Below are positions 33,901 through 41,825 of a stretch of 44,163 nt of DNA, in pieces (the stretch's first letter is position 1; each line of letters starts with the position of its first letter). The stretch is from Bradyrhizobium jicamae (GTDB lineage: Bacteria > Pseudomonadota > Alphaproteobacteria > Rhizobiales > Xanthobacteraceae), in assembly GCF_001440395.1 (NCBI RefSeq), contig NZ_LLXZ01000038.1:1-44163 (forward strand), written 5' to 3'. The position numbers and the translations under genes were made by a program. The notes under the pieces are model-generated. The model searched no databases. It worked only from the letters and a program-made list of their open reading frames with translations, and had not been told where the DNA came from.

Positions 33901-34149
33901 GTCAAGGTATCCGGCGCGACGCTGGTGGTCTATGCGGCCAAACACGGACAGACCGCGCTCGACGGCGAAGGCGGCAACAGTCCCTTTGCCGTGGCGTTCA
34001 CGCAGCGCATTGCGACGCCCAATGTCGAGATCAACAAGCTTTTTCGTCTGGTACGCGACGACGTGATGGAAGCGACGGCGGGACGGCAGGAGCCGTACAC
34101 TTACGGGTCGCTGCCCGGCCGGGAGGATTTCTTCTTTCTGGCGAAGTAG
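30907..34149 (+). CDS. Exported 21-repeat TPR protein with C-terminal caspase-like domain
   Basis: A protein of 1080 residues. A signal peptide (1-23, cut after PAFAA) is followed by a Cys-containing spacer (C32, C45). Then come 21 consecutive TPR units of exactly 34 residues (60-773), most close to the pattern RGxxWxxKGDYDRAIADY plus xxAIRLDPK. A Pro/Ala-rich linker (about 795-830) leads to a caspase-like (peptidase C14) domain from GRRIALVIGNSAY onward. Its catalytic dyad H908 (YYAGHGME) and C959 (LLDACRDNP) is intact. Bacterial caspase homologues cleave after Arg/Lys or Asp depending on type; the acidic specificity pocket cannot be judged here. The signal peptide places it in the periplasm or outside. 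No transmembrane anchor is seen. It is transcribed alone, downstream of the MFS gene. Confidence 0.93.
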   Translation: MRAVFFIALILMASGTLTGPAFAANQKDISDCDQDESDDLRITGCTRLINARELSTRSIASAYNKRGIAWKNKGEFDKALADYAQAIRIDPKQRYPWHNRAHLWLSREQYDKAIADFGQAIKLDPAHAASWRGRADCWDYKKEHDKAIADYTQSIKLDPNEAYGFSGRADAYYGKKDYDRAIADYSEAIRLDSKIKTFYNSRGNVYEAKDDHDRAIADYDAALRLDPKYIDAMRNRGVALNNKGEHDRAIADYDVVIRLKPDEADNIRLRGDTWNNKKNHDRAIMDFDAAIKLDPKSVEAFKGRGNAWSGKGDYDRAIADYDVAIRLEPDSASHYVARGNALESKAEHDRAIADYSKAINLDKNSDTAFHGRGISYGSKFENDLAIADFTEAIRLDPKYSGSYSARGQAWERKGDYARALADLDESIRMEPTSADRYIERSAMLNNYGQYDRAIADVAKAISLDPKNPSAYGTRANAWENKGDRARALADHNEAVNREPKSADRYGARANFFRNSGEWDRALADYNEAIRLEPNSPSRYASRGDLWRDKSDYDRAMLDYDKAIGLNPRYASAYDARSQVWRTRRQVDRAMTEIKEALRLQPNNPNFLTSLADVHHEKGEIDRALALYGEALALDPTLSSSYAGRGFILSEIGEYDRAMADYDEAVRLNPKAHRTLSARGDLWRKKGDLVRALKDIDQSIKLNPNDAIGYLYRGDALRYKGDFKAALAAYDSLLKRAPDDIPGLTSVGLTYEKMGDPTRAKEAFKAAVASKSQERANINNSSLETARARLAALDSGALQPAIPAAPSKAASATSIPTPAAVVPTVAPSVVAKQGRRIALVIGNSAYKHVPALVNPKRDAEAIAASLRAVGFEEVTLVGDSDRGRLLDALKTFANNAEQADWAMVYYAGHGMEVSGVNYLIPVEARIAVDRDIQYEAVPLDQVMTAVEGAKKLRLVLLDACRDNPFASQMQKTAALQPLASAAKGSGSTRTRSVSRGLTEVKVSGATLVVYAAKHGQTALDGEGGNSPFAVAFTQRIATPNVEINKLFRLVRDDVMEATAGRQEPYTYGSLPGREDFFFLAK

Positions 34150-34370
34150 CCGGCCAAGCCTCATCCGAACGTGCCGGCATTTCCTCAGCCCCCGGAACAT
34201 CCTGCGCCACCGAAAGAATCTGGCCTGAGCGTCAGAAAGCGAACGGAAGCATCCGCCGCCATCCGCCATATCCGGCTCAACACCGCGCGGGATTGTTCCG
34301 TGTCGGGACACCCCGCCACGATGGGGAATTCCTCCGTTTAGTGCAGTTTTGAGTGAAAGGACGAAGACGC

Positions 34371-34820
34371 GTGAATCAAGCCAACACGAAGGAAACGAAC
34401 GCAGATACGAAAGCCGACATGTCATTCCTTGCAGTGCCCGGCATTTTTAACGGGTTTGCGGAGCAAAACCTGACCAAGGCAAAGGAGAACATCGAGAAGG
34501 CGAAGATGGCCTCGGGAGCAGTCAATGACGCGCTCCGGGACGCTTATTCAGCCAATGCAAAGGGCGCGGCCGACTACGCCGCCAAACTCATCGAGTTTTC
34601 AAACGCCAATACCAGCTCGGCCTTTGATTTTCTCAGCCATCTGCTGGGCTTGAAATCGCCCTCGGAAATCCTGCAGCTCTCGGCTGCGCAGGGCTGCAAG
34701 AACTTCGAAGCCACGACCGCGCAGAGCCGGGAACTCTGGCAGCTTACGCGCAAGATCGCGACCGAAACGGCCGATCCGCTCAAGAAGAGCTTTGCCAGCG
34801 CACTGCAGAAGGCAGCCTAG
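34371..34820 (+). CDS. Phasin family protein
   Basis: From the GTG at 34371 the protein has 149 residues. It is mainly helical, with the phasin-type core (about 40-140) of amphipathic helices rich in Ala, Lys and Glu (QNLTKAKENIEKAKMASGA, then ANTSSAFDFLSHLLGLKSP). Phasins coat polyhydroxyalkanoate granules and influence their size; some rhizobial members have wider stress roles. GAAAGGACG about nine bases upstream and the composition favour GTG at 34371 over an earlier in-frame GTG at 34353. No PHA synthase or depolymerase gene lies in the window. Confidence 0.85.
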   Translation: MNQANTKETNADTKADMSFLAVPGIFNGFAEQNLTKAKENIEKAKMASGAVNDALRDAYSANAKGAADYAAKLIEFSNANTSSAFDFLSHLLGLKSPSEILQLSAAQGCKNFEATTAQSRELWQLTRKIATETADPLKKSFASALQKAA

Positions 34821-34851
34821 ATCATCATCGAACTTTGCGGCCCGCCGGGAT

Positions 34852-34893
34852 CGGCTGGAATAAGCGCCCCATGAGAAGGGCGCGTTCCGGCCG
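34852..34893 (+). terminator. Long hairpin after the phasin gene
   Basis: CGGCTGGAA (34852-34860) pairs with TTCCGGCCG (34885-34893) with one G-T wobble. Inside, GCGCCC (34864-34869) pairs with GGGCGC (34878-34883). This 42-base hairpin between the phasin and the next gene is a probable terminator or mRNA-stabilising element; no T run follows. Confidence 0.45.
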
Positions 34894-34940
34894 ATGGCGA
34901 ACTGCCGTCGACACAAAAAATCCAGCAACGGAGGAACACA

Positions 34941-35165
34941 ATGGGCGTGGTCATGATCAAATGCCCCGGCACCGGACGCGCTATCCCGACGGGGATGAAA
35001 TCGGAACGCGACAGGTTTCGGTCCAGCCCGGTGTTTTTCGCCCGCACCTTCTGCTCGATCTGCCAGACCAATCACGAATGGTTTGCCCGGGAGGCCTGGG
35101 TGCACGAGCCGGAAGAGGAATGGCGCATGTCCCCCCGCGCCGCATTCGCCCTGCAACCGGCATAG
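34941..35165 (+). CDS. Small zinc-ribbon-like protein
   Basis: A protein of 74 residues with CPGTG (C8) and CSIC (C38, C41) plus H45, a spacing that could form a small zinc finger. Its core, from TGRAIPTGMK through FARTFCSIC to NHEWFAREAW, is a sequence type I recall from rhizobial hypothetical proteins. GGAGGAACACA precedes the ATG, a strong start. It lies between the phasin gene and the convergent Crp/Fnr gene, and a hairpin separates it from the phasin. Function unknown; nucleic-acid or protein binding is a guess. Confidence 0.7.
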   Translation: MGVVMIKCPGTGRAIPTGMKSERDRFRSSPVFFARTFCSICQTNHEWFAREAWVHEPEEEWRMSPRAAFALQPA

Positions 35166-35189
35166 CGCCGCTGCGGGCTTTCAATCCAG

Positions 35190-36011
35190 TCAATGCTGCC
35201 GCGGCCGTTGCCCGGCCACTCCGCGCGCCGGCGAGCGCCGCCGCGCTTCGTGCACGTTGGCAAACACAGGAAGATCGGCCTCAGGCGGCAGCGGCTTCGT
35301 CTCCACCGTCTGGACGATCCGATCGATCCTGCTGCGCATGAGCTGATAGCACTCGCATGTCGCCGCCTCGAGCTGCGGCCTGTCGATCTCGATCGACCCC
35401 CGCCGATTGGACCGGATTCCACCCGCGTCGCGCAGCTTGCCGACGATATGCGTCACCGTGGGGCGGCGCACGCCGAGCAATTCCGCTAGCGTGTCTTGCG
35501 TCAGCGGCAGCGTATTGCCTCCGGCCCGATCGTGGACCTGCAGCAACCAGTTCGCCAGCCGGGCCGTTACCGAGTGCAGCGCATTGCAGGCCGCGACGTG
35601 CTGGAATTGCGCCATCAGCGCCCTGGTGTGGGTTTGAACCGCCCCCCTCAAGGCATCGCTGCGTTCAAGCGCCGCCTGAAACTGCGCCGGCGAAATCTGC
35701 AGCGCCGTCCCCGCCACCCGCACCACCGCCGTCATCGGAGAGCGGGTCGGCCCGAGCGCCGTCAGGACGCCGACCGCGCCCTCATTGCCGACGACGGCGG
35801 TCGCGACCGTCTGCCCGTTCGGCATGTCCATGACGAAGGCGATCAGGCCGGTAAGCGGGAAATAAATCCGCCCGATCGGATCGCCCGACCGCACCAGCAC
35901 GCTGTCCCGCTCAAGCGAAACCATTCGGAAATGACGCACAAGCAAATCGAGGTCTGCTGTCGGCAACGCAGCTAACAGTCGATTACCAACTCTGGCCCTA
36001 TGCTCCATCAC
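35190..36011 (-). CDS. Crp/Fnr-family transcription regulator
   Basis: A protein of 273 residues with an N-terminal cyclic-nucleotide-binding-like beta barrel (about 15-140, containing GDPIGRIYFPLTGLI) and a C-terminal winged HTH (about 150-225, recognition region LLGVRRPTVTHIVGKL). The barrel lacks the RxS motif (GELALL...PRAAT) that binds the cAMP phosphate and lacks an Fnr iron-sulfur Cys cluster, so its signal is unclear. The YFPLTGLI form matches a common rhizobial Crp subgroup. The last 40 residues are a Pro/Arg-rich extension. It could link to the cAMP enzymes in the window (the cyclase at 414 and the phosphoesterase at 23810), but nothing in sequence proves that. Confidence 0.85.
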   Translation of the reverse strand: MMEHRARVGNRLLAALPTADLDLLVRHFRMVSLERDSVLVRSGDPIGRIYFPLTGLIAFVMDMPNGQTVATAVVGNEGAVGVLTALGPTRSPMTAVVRVAGTALQISPAQFQAALERSDALRGAVQTHTRALMAQFQHVAACNALHSVTARLANWLLQVHDRAGGNTLPLTQDTLAELLGVRRPTVTHIVGKLRDAGGIRSNRRGSIEIDRPQLEAATCECYQLMRSRIDRIVQTVETKPLPPEADLPVFANVHEARRRSPARGVAGQRPRQH

Positions 36012-36221
36012 GGGAATACTCCTTCCCAGACGGACGCGCGGCTCGCTGCAGAAATTCCCGTGGCGTCAGGGCTGCATGCGGATGAACAGACCGCGCCTGA
36101 ACAAAGAAATACGCCCTTCCGGTCGAAGTTCCAACAGGATTCGTGGGAAGGCCCGGCGCCCGCCGGCGCTCACGCCGCAATCGGAAAGACGACGCCCGAT
36201 CGTGAAGTGGTGAGATTATAC

Positions 36222-36911
36222 CTAGGGCTGATTACGGTGTCCGCGAAATCCCATCGCCAGCACGTAGCGCTCGGAGGAATCCTGGCGGCTCGACGCCGGC
36301 TTGACGTGGCGCACGCTGGAGAAATCGCGCTTCAACTGCACGACCAGTTCGGCATCGGCGCCGCTCTGAAATACCTTTGCCAGAAACGTTCCGCCGGGAT
36401 TGAGCACGTCGGCGGCAAATGCCGCTGCCGTCTCGACGAGACCGATTATGCGCAATTGGTCCGTCTTGCGATGGCCGGTGGTGTTGGCCGCCATGTCGGA
36501 CATCACGACATCGGCGCGGCCGCCCATCATCGCGATCAGTTTCTCCGGCGCGTCCTCCGCCAGGAAATCGAGCTGCGCGAACTCGACGCCGGGGATTTCC
36601 GGCATCTCAAGGAGATCGATTGCGATCACCTTGCCCTTGCCGGCGACCGCGCCGACGCGCCTGGCCGCGATCTGGCTCCAGCCACCGGGCGCGGCGCCGA
36701 GGTCGACCACCGCCAGCCCTGGCTTGAGCAGGCGGTATTTGTCATCGATCTCGATCAGCTTGTAGGCCGCGCGCGAGCGATAGCCGTCCCGCTTGGCTTT
36801 CGCCACATAGGGATCGTTGAGTTGACGCTCCAGCCAGAGCTTTGACGACAGCTTGCGCTTGCCTCCGGTCTTGACCGTGACGTGGAGGCGCCCGGTGGTG
36901 TCTTTTGCCAT
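36222..36911 (-). CDS. rlmE: 23S rRNA 2'-O-methyltransferase RlmE (FtsJ)
   Basis: Methylates the 2'-O of U2552 in the A-loop of 23S rRNA during late 50S assembly. From the ATG at 36911 it has 229 residues. The catalytic K-D-K-E tetrad is complete: K51 (RAAYKL), D139 (VMSDMA), K179 (FLAKVF) and E214 (SSERYV). SAM motif I is [13 protein letters not shown] (68-80). The frame opens earlier at 36941, but residues before [10 protein letters not shown] are REP-derived and not native. The gene follows ppx/gppA on the same strand with a REP element between them. Confidence 0.95.
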   Translation of the reverse strand: MAKDTTGRLHVTVKTGGKRKLSSKLWLERQLNDPYVAKAKRDGYRSRAAYKLIEIDDKYRLLKPGLAVVDLGAAPGGWSQIAARRVGAVAGKGKVIAIDLLEMPEIPGVEFAQLDFLAEDAPEKLIAMMGGRADVVMSDMAANTTGHRKTDQLRIIGLVETAAAFAADVLNPGGTFLAKVFQSGADAELVVQLKRDFSSVRHVKPASSRQDSSERYVLAMGFRGHRNQP

Positions 36912-36923
36912 ACCAATTCCCAT

Positions 36924-37024
36924 CGTCATTCCGGGGCGCATCGAAGATGCGAACTACGGTGCGCAATAGCGCACCTGAGAATCTCGAGATTCCGGGCCTG
37001 CGCTTCGCGCATCCCGGAATGACG
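36924..37024. repeat. REP palindrome between ppx/gppA and rlmE
   Basis: CGTCATTCCGGG at the left (36924-36935) pairs with CCCGGAATGACG at the right (37013-37024). The family is that of 27121, with an extra inner stem (ACGGTGCGCAATAGCGCACC region). Its left end lies 13 bases from the rlmE ATG, so the element carries the leader region of that gene. Confidence 0.8.
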
Positions 37025-37025
37025 T

Positions 37026-38066
37026 TTAGCTTATGTTCAACGCGCCGTCCTCGCGCATCATCTCGACCAGCATCCCCTCCCGCAGGCCCCGGTCGGCGAC
37101 GCGCAGCCGCGGCAGCGGAAAGACATCGCGGATCGCATCGAGGATGGCGCAGCCGGCCAGCACCAGATCGGCGCGCTCGACGCTGATGCAATTATTGTCG
37201 GCGCGCTGCTGATAGCTCATGCCGAGCAGCCGCTGGATCACGGCCGTGACGTCAGAACCATTCATCCAGATGCCGTCGATGCGGCGGCGGTCGTAGCGCG
37301 CCAGATTGAGGTGGACGCCGGCCAGCGTCGTCACGGTGCCCGAGGTGCCCAGCATGTGCATGTCGCGCAAATCCGTGCCGTGCTCGGCCGCGAACGGCGC
37401 CACATATTGCGCGACCTCGCGCACCATCTGCGCGTAGGTATCCTCCGTTACGTCGCGCCCGCCGAAATGCTCGGCCAGCGTGACGACGCCGAGCGGGACC
37501 GACATCCACGCCTTGATCCGCGGCGGCGCATTCTGCTGGTCCGGATCGCGCTCGATCCGAACCAGTTCGGTCGAGCCGCCGCCGATGTCGAACAGGATCG
37601 CGCCCCGCCCCCTTGGATCGAGCAGCGGCGAGCAGCCGATCACGGCCAGCGTCGCCTCGGTCTCGCGATCGATCACCTCGAGGCGGATGCCGGTCTCGCT
37701 GGCGACGCGGGCGCGAAAGCTGTCGGCATTGGCGGCTGCACGGCAGGCCTCGGTTGCGATCAGCCGCAGGCGCTTGGCCTTCCGGTAGCGGATCTTGTCG
37801 CTGCAGATGCTGAGCGCCGCGATGGCGCGCTCGATCGCGGCCTCGCTGATGGAACCGGTTGCGGAAATGCCCTCGCCGAGCCGGATGATCCGCGAAAACG
37901 AATCCACCACGCGAAAACTGTCGCCGAGCGGGCTGGCGATCAAAAGCCGGCAATTGTTCGTGCCGAGGTCAAGCGCGGCATAGACACCGTTTGCCGATGC
38001 CGCCGCAGCCGACCCTGACGGGCTGGCGCCGGCCTGAAGGCCTTCGCGCAGCCGCGTATCCTCATT
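37026..38066 (-). CDS. Ppx/GppA family phosphatase
   Basis: From the ATG at 38066 the protein has 346 residues. The actin-like ATPase fold motifs are visible: YAALDLGTNNCRLL (phosphate-1 loop), then ILFDIGGGSTEL (phosphate-2) and LGTSGTVTTLAGVH further on. Members are exopolyphosphatases and/or pppGpp 5'-phosphatases; this short form (no HD-type C-terminal domain) is common in alphaproteobacteria next to rlmE. Which of the two activities applies cannot be told. GGAAAGACAG upstream supports 38066 over a GTG at 38123. Coexpression with rlmE is likely despite the REP element between them. Confidence 0.88.
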   Translation of the reverse strand, partial: NEDTRLREGLQAGASPSGSAAAASANGVYAALDLGTNNCRLLIASPLGDSFRVVDSFSRIIRLGEGISATGSISEAAIERAIAALSICSDKIRYRKAKRLRLIATEACRAAANADSFRARVASETGIRLEVIDRETEATLAVIGCSPLLDPRGRGAILFDIGGGSTELVRIERDPDQQNAPPRIKAWMSVPLGVVTLAEHFGGRDVTEDTYAQMVREVAQYVAPFAAEHGTDLRDMHMLGTSGTVTTLAGVHLNLARYDRRRIDGIWMNGSDVTAVIQRLLGMSYQQRADNNCISVERADLVLAGCAILDAIRDVFPLPRLRVADRGLREGMLVEMMREDGALNIS

Positions 38067-38270
38067 CATCAAAACTGTCTTTCCGCGGGCCGCTTCCGGC
38101 CGCCGAGAAAAATTACCGTTCACGGAAACTTTAGCAGCGCCAAGGGGGTACGCAACAACCCATCACATAGGACTATGCCCAATCAGGCGTTGTCCGGAAT
38201 GTTACGGTGCGTTATCTGAGCGGGAACCCATAAAATCCAAGAAAATCCCAAGCATTTCAGGTGTTTTTCG

Positions 38271-40646
38271 ATGCAAGATCACACGTCGGCCTCCTCCCTG
38301 GACAACGCTATCGCACTGCAAAAATACGGCGTGGGACAGCCGGTGCGCCGCAAGGAAGACGACACGCTGGTACGCGGGCGCGGCAAATACACTGACGATT
38401 TCACCCTGCCCGGCCAGGCCTATTGCTGGATGGTGCGTTCCAGCCATGCCCACGGAATCATCAAGGGGATCGACACCGCCGCCGCCAGGGCGATGCCGGG
38501 CGTGCTCGGCGTCTGGACCGGCAAGGACCTCGAAGCCGCCGGCTACGCCCCCTTCACCTGCGGCCTGCCGCTGAAGAGCCGCGACGGCTCGCCGCTGTTG
38601 CAGACCAACCGTCCGGCGCTGGCAACCGACAAGGTGCGCTTCGTCGGCGATCCCATCGCCTTCGTGGTCGCCGAAACGCTGGCGCAGGCGCGCGATGCGG
38701 CGGAAGCCGTCGAGCTCGACATCGAGCCGCTGCCGGCGGTGACCGATGCGGCGGAAGCGGCAAAGCCCGGCGCGCCGCAGCTTTACGATCACATCCCGAA
38801 CAATGTCGCGCTGGATTATCACTATGGCGACAGCGCAAAGATCGAGGCGGCATTCGCTGCTGCTGCGCACGTCACAAAACTCGATATCGTCAACACCCGG
38901 GTTGCCGTGGTGTCGATGGAGCCCCGGGTGGCGCTGGCCGCCTACGACAAGGCCGCCGAGCGTTTCACGCTGCAGGTGCCGACGCAGGGCGTCTCCGGCA
39001 ACAAGGTGACGCTGGCAAAAATCCTCAACGTGCCGAACGACAAGGTTCGCATCCTCACCGCCAATGTCGGCGGCTCCTTTGGCATGAAGAACGTCAGCTA
39101 TCCCGAATACACCTGCATCCTGCATGCGGCGAAGGCGCTGGGTCGTCCGGTGAAGTGGACCGACGAACGCTCGACCAGCTTCCTCTCCGACAGCCATGGT
39201 CGCGCGCAGCTGATTCATGCCGAACTGGCGCTGGACGCCGAGGGCAAGTTCCTCGCGGTGCGCCTCGAAGGTTACGGCAATCTCGGCGCTTACATCACCG
39301 GCGTCGCGCCGGGGCCGCTGTCGCTCAACACCGGCAAGAACCTGGCGAGCGTCTATCGCACGCCGCTGCTCGGCGTCGACATCAAGACGGTCTTGACCAA
39401 CACCACGCTGATGGGCGCCTATCGCGGCGCGGGCCGGCCCGAGGCCAACTATTACATGGAGCGGCTGATCGACCGCGCCGCCGACGAGATGGGCATCAAC
39501 CGCCTGACGCTGCGCAAGCGCAACTTCATCAAGCCGGCGCAACTGCCGTTCGCGGCGGCAAGCGGCGTCACCTATGACAGCGGCGATTTCGCCGGCGTCT
39601 TCAACAAGGCGCTCGAGATTTCCGACCACGCCAATTTTGCCAAGCGCAAGAAGGAGAGCAAGAAGAGCGGCAAGCTGCGCGGCATCGCCGTCGGCTCCTA
39701 TCTCGAAGTGACCGCGCCGCCGAGCGGCGAACTCGGCAAGATCACCTTCGAGCCGGATGGTTCGGTGAAGCTCACGACCGGCACGCTCGATTACGGCCAG
39801 GGCCACGCCACGCCGTTCGCGCAGGTGCTGTCGGCGCAGCTCGGGGTGCCCTTCGAGAAGATCACGATCGAGCAGAACGACAGCGATCTCGTCCGCTTCG
39901 GCAACGGCACCGGCGGCTCGCGCTCGATCACGGCGACCGGCCAGGCGATCGTGGAAGCCTCCGCGCTCGTGGTCGAAAAGGGCAAGCAGGCCGCCGCGCA
40001 TCTGATGGAAGCGTCCGAAGGCGATATCGAATTCGGCAATGGCCGCTTCACCATCGCCGGCACCGATCGCTCGATCGGCATCATGGAGCTGGCGCAGCGC
40101 GTGCGCGAGGGCAAGATGCCCGAAGGCGTGCCGCTGTCGCTCGACGTCGACCACGCCACCAAGGACACGCCGTCCACCTTCCCCAATGGCTGCCATGTCG
40201 CGGAAGTCGAGATCGACCCTGAAACCGGCGTCGTGGCCATCGTGCGCTATTTCGCGGTCAATGATTTCGGCACCGTGGTCAATCCGATGATCGTCGCCGG
40301 CCAGTTGCATGGCGGCGTGGCGCAGGGCATCGGCCAGTCGCTGATGGAGCAGGTCAGCTACGACGCCAGCGGTCAGCCGATCACCGGCTCGTTCATGGAC
40401 TATGCCCTGCCGCGGGCGGAAGACATCCCGCCGATGGAGATCGGCGACCACCCCTCGCCGGCGAAATCAAATCCGCTCGGCACCAAAGGCTGCGGCGAAG
40501 CCGGCTGCGCCGGCAGCCTCGTCTGCATCGTCAATGCGGTGGTAGATGCGCTGTCGGAATACGGCATCACGCACATCGACATGCCGCTGACGCCGGAACG
40601 GGTGTGGCGCGCGATTCAGGATGCGAAGGCGAAGGCGGCGGCTTGA
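38271..40646 (+). CDS. Form-II CoxL-like molybdenum hydroxylase large subunit
   Basis: A protein of 791 residues of the xanthine dehydrogenase/CO dehydrogenase large-subunit family, which binds the molybdopterin cytosine dinucleotide cofactor. GAYRGAGRPEA (382-392) is the form-II active-site loop, not the AYxCSFR of true CO dehydrogenase. GCGEAGCAG supplies the catalytic E743. Substrates of form-II enzymes are usually aldehydes or N-heterocycles. No signal peptide is present. The FAD (CoxM) and 2Fe-2S (CoxS) subunits this family normally needs are absent from both sides in this window, so partners must be encoded elsewhere. Confidence 0.9.
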   Translation: MQDHTSASSLDNAIALQKYGVGQPVRRKEDDTLVRGRGKYTDDFTLPGQAYCWMVRSSHAHGIIKGIDTAAARAMPGVLGVWTGKDLEAAGYAPFTCGLPLKSRDGSPLLQTNRPALATDKVRFVGDPIAFVVAETLAQARDAAEAVELDIEPLPAVTDAAEAAKPGAPQLYDHIPNNVALDYHYGDSAKIEAAFAAAAHVTKLDIVNTRVAVVSMEPRVALAAYDKAAERFTLQVPTQGVSGNKVTLAKILNVPNDKVRILTANVGGSFGMKNVSYPEYTCILHAAKALGRPVKWTDERSTSFLSDSHGRAQLIHAELALDAEGKFLAVRLEGYGNLGAYITGVAPGPLSLNTGKNLASVYRTPLLGVDIKTVLTNTTLMGAYRGAGRPEANYYMERLIDRAADEMGINRLTLRKRNFIKPAQLPFAAASGVTYDSGDFAGVFNKALEISDHANFAKRKKESKKSGKLRGIAVGSYLEVTAPPSGELGKITFEPDGSVKLTTGTLDYGQGHATPFAQVLSAQLGVPFEKITIEQNDSDLVRFGNGTGGSRSITATGQAIVEASALVVEKGKQAAAHLMEASEGDIEFGNGRFTIAGTDRSIGIMELAQRVREGKMPEGVPLSLDVDHATKDTPSTFPNGCHVAEVEIDPETGVVAIVRYFAVNDFGTVVNPMIVAGQLHGGVAQGIGQSLMEQVSYDASGQPITGSFMDYALPRAEDIPPMEIGDHPSPAKSNPLGTKGCGEAGCAGSLVCIVNAVVDALSEYGITHIDMPLTPERVWRAIQDAKAKAAA

Positions 40647-40931
40647 GAGCCGCACTGCCAACCACCCCATTGCTGTCATCCAGTCTATGAGCCACTTCGA
40701 AACGATGCAAATCTTCTTCCGCTGTTTGAAGCCGTGGGAGGACAATTTGCGAGGTTTGAATGTGATTTTCGACCTTGGCATATTTTTCGGCGAGTGCGTC
40801 ATCGCTCGAACCCGCGCGTGCACTGGACCAACGGGCCCGGCGTATCTGACAATGGACAGGCCGCGGCCAGCGGGTCACACCTCGCGTGGGACAGCCTAAA
40901 AAGGTGGCTGGTCGGTCGTTCACCAGGTTTG

Positions 40932-41735
40932 TCATAGCTTCACCATTCCTCGAACCGCCCAGGCACTACTTGCAAAACTGCGCGGGCCATCCGGAAGGCC
41001 AGCCAGATAGGCGGTCCTGACGCTTGACTCGATCTGCTGCTGTGTCGGCTCAGGCAGACCAGCCAGGAACTCACTTTGGGTCCCCTGGCCGAAAACAGCA
41101 GGGAGCCAAAAATCTTCAAAGCTCTCGAAATCCGTCCGGATAGTCAAAAGTGTCGAAGTCACATTCGAGAGGCCGGCATGTTGGAAAGCGGTCTGCAGCT
41201 CATTGGGCTGTGTCATCGGACGGATCAATAGAGCGGACCTCCGCTGCTCCGCCGGCGGATGGATCGCTGCAACCGTGTCCCAGAACATTCGCCGGCTTGG
41301 CATTCCTCCGAAAGTATCCCAAACCGCTGCGGCGACGACGCCGCCCGGCTTCACTACGCGAACCATCTCAGAAATGGCCCTGGCCGCGTCTGGCACGAAG
41401 TGAAGGACCAGAAGGGACAAGGCCATGTCGAATTGAGCCGACGCGTATGGCAAAGCCATCGCATCGCCCCGTCGTACATTAATCGATGCGGTCCCCTTTC
41501 GGGAGTTTACCGCCTCCACGAATTCGGGTTCGTAGTCCAAAGCATCGATTGATGCGGCCATGCGCCGGTCGGCAATTTCGAAGGTCAGGCTTCCGGTTCC
41601 ACAGCCCACGTCCAGAACCGCCGCCCCCTCGACGAGCCCCGTGAACTCAAGAAAGCCTGAAGCAAGTCGTTTGCTCCACCGTCCCATGTAAGAGTCGTAA
41701 GCCGCTGCACCGCGGGTCTCAAAGTTCGAGGGCAT
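40932..41735 (-). CDS. Class I SAM-dependent methyltransferase (Methyltransf_11 type)
   Basis: A protein of 267 residues with motif I VLDVGCGTGSL (about 40-50), an acidic residue ending the second strand (DALDYEPEF), RGDAMALPYASAQFD (motif II/III region) and a VVKPGG post-motif. This is the small-molecule methyltransferase pattern shared by UbiE-like enzymes. The substrate is unknown. Upstream is a weak GGTGAG site before the ATG at 41735. It is co-directional with the TctC-like gene, 90 bases downstream of it, so an operon is possible. Confidence 0.85.
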   Translation of the reverse strand: MPSNFETRGAAAYDSYMGRWSKRLASGFLEFTGLVEGAAVLDVGCGTGSLTFEIADRRMAASIDALDYEPEFVEAVNSRKGTASINVRRGDAMALPYASAQFDMALSLLVLHFVPDAARAISEMVRVVKPGGVVAAAVWDTFGGMPSRRMFWDTVAAIHPPAEQRRSALLIRPMTQPNELQTAFQHAGLSNVTSTLLTIRTDFESFEDFWLPAVFGQGTQSEFLAGLPEPTQQQIESSVRTAYLAGLPDGPRSFASSAWAVRGMVKL

Positions 41736-41825
41736 TGCTCACCGCTTTCGTAGTTCAGCGGACTGCCCAGTTGGCAGTCCGCATCGTCCAACTTCTTCAA
41801 TGGGGGCCGCTTTGGCGATGAGGGC

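Noticed and set aside
31219..34425. Open frame of 1068 codons antisense to the TPR-caspase gene
   Set aside because: It mirrors the codon pattern of the sense gene in GC-rich DNA and its translation is repetitive nonsense; the sense frame has a signal peptide, TPR units and catalytic residues.
38202..40451. Open frame of 749 codons antisense to the CoxL-like gene
   Set aside because: Shadow frame: the translation is His/Arg/Gly-rich without family motifs, while the sense strand carries complete motifs.
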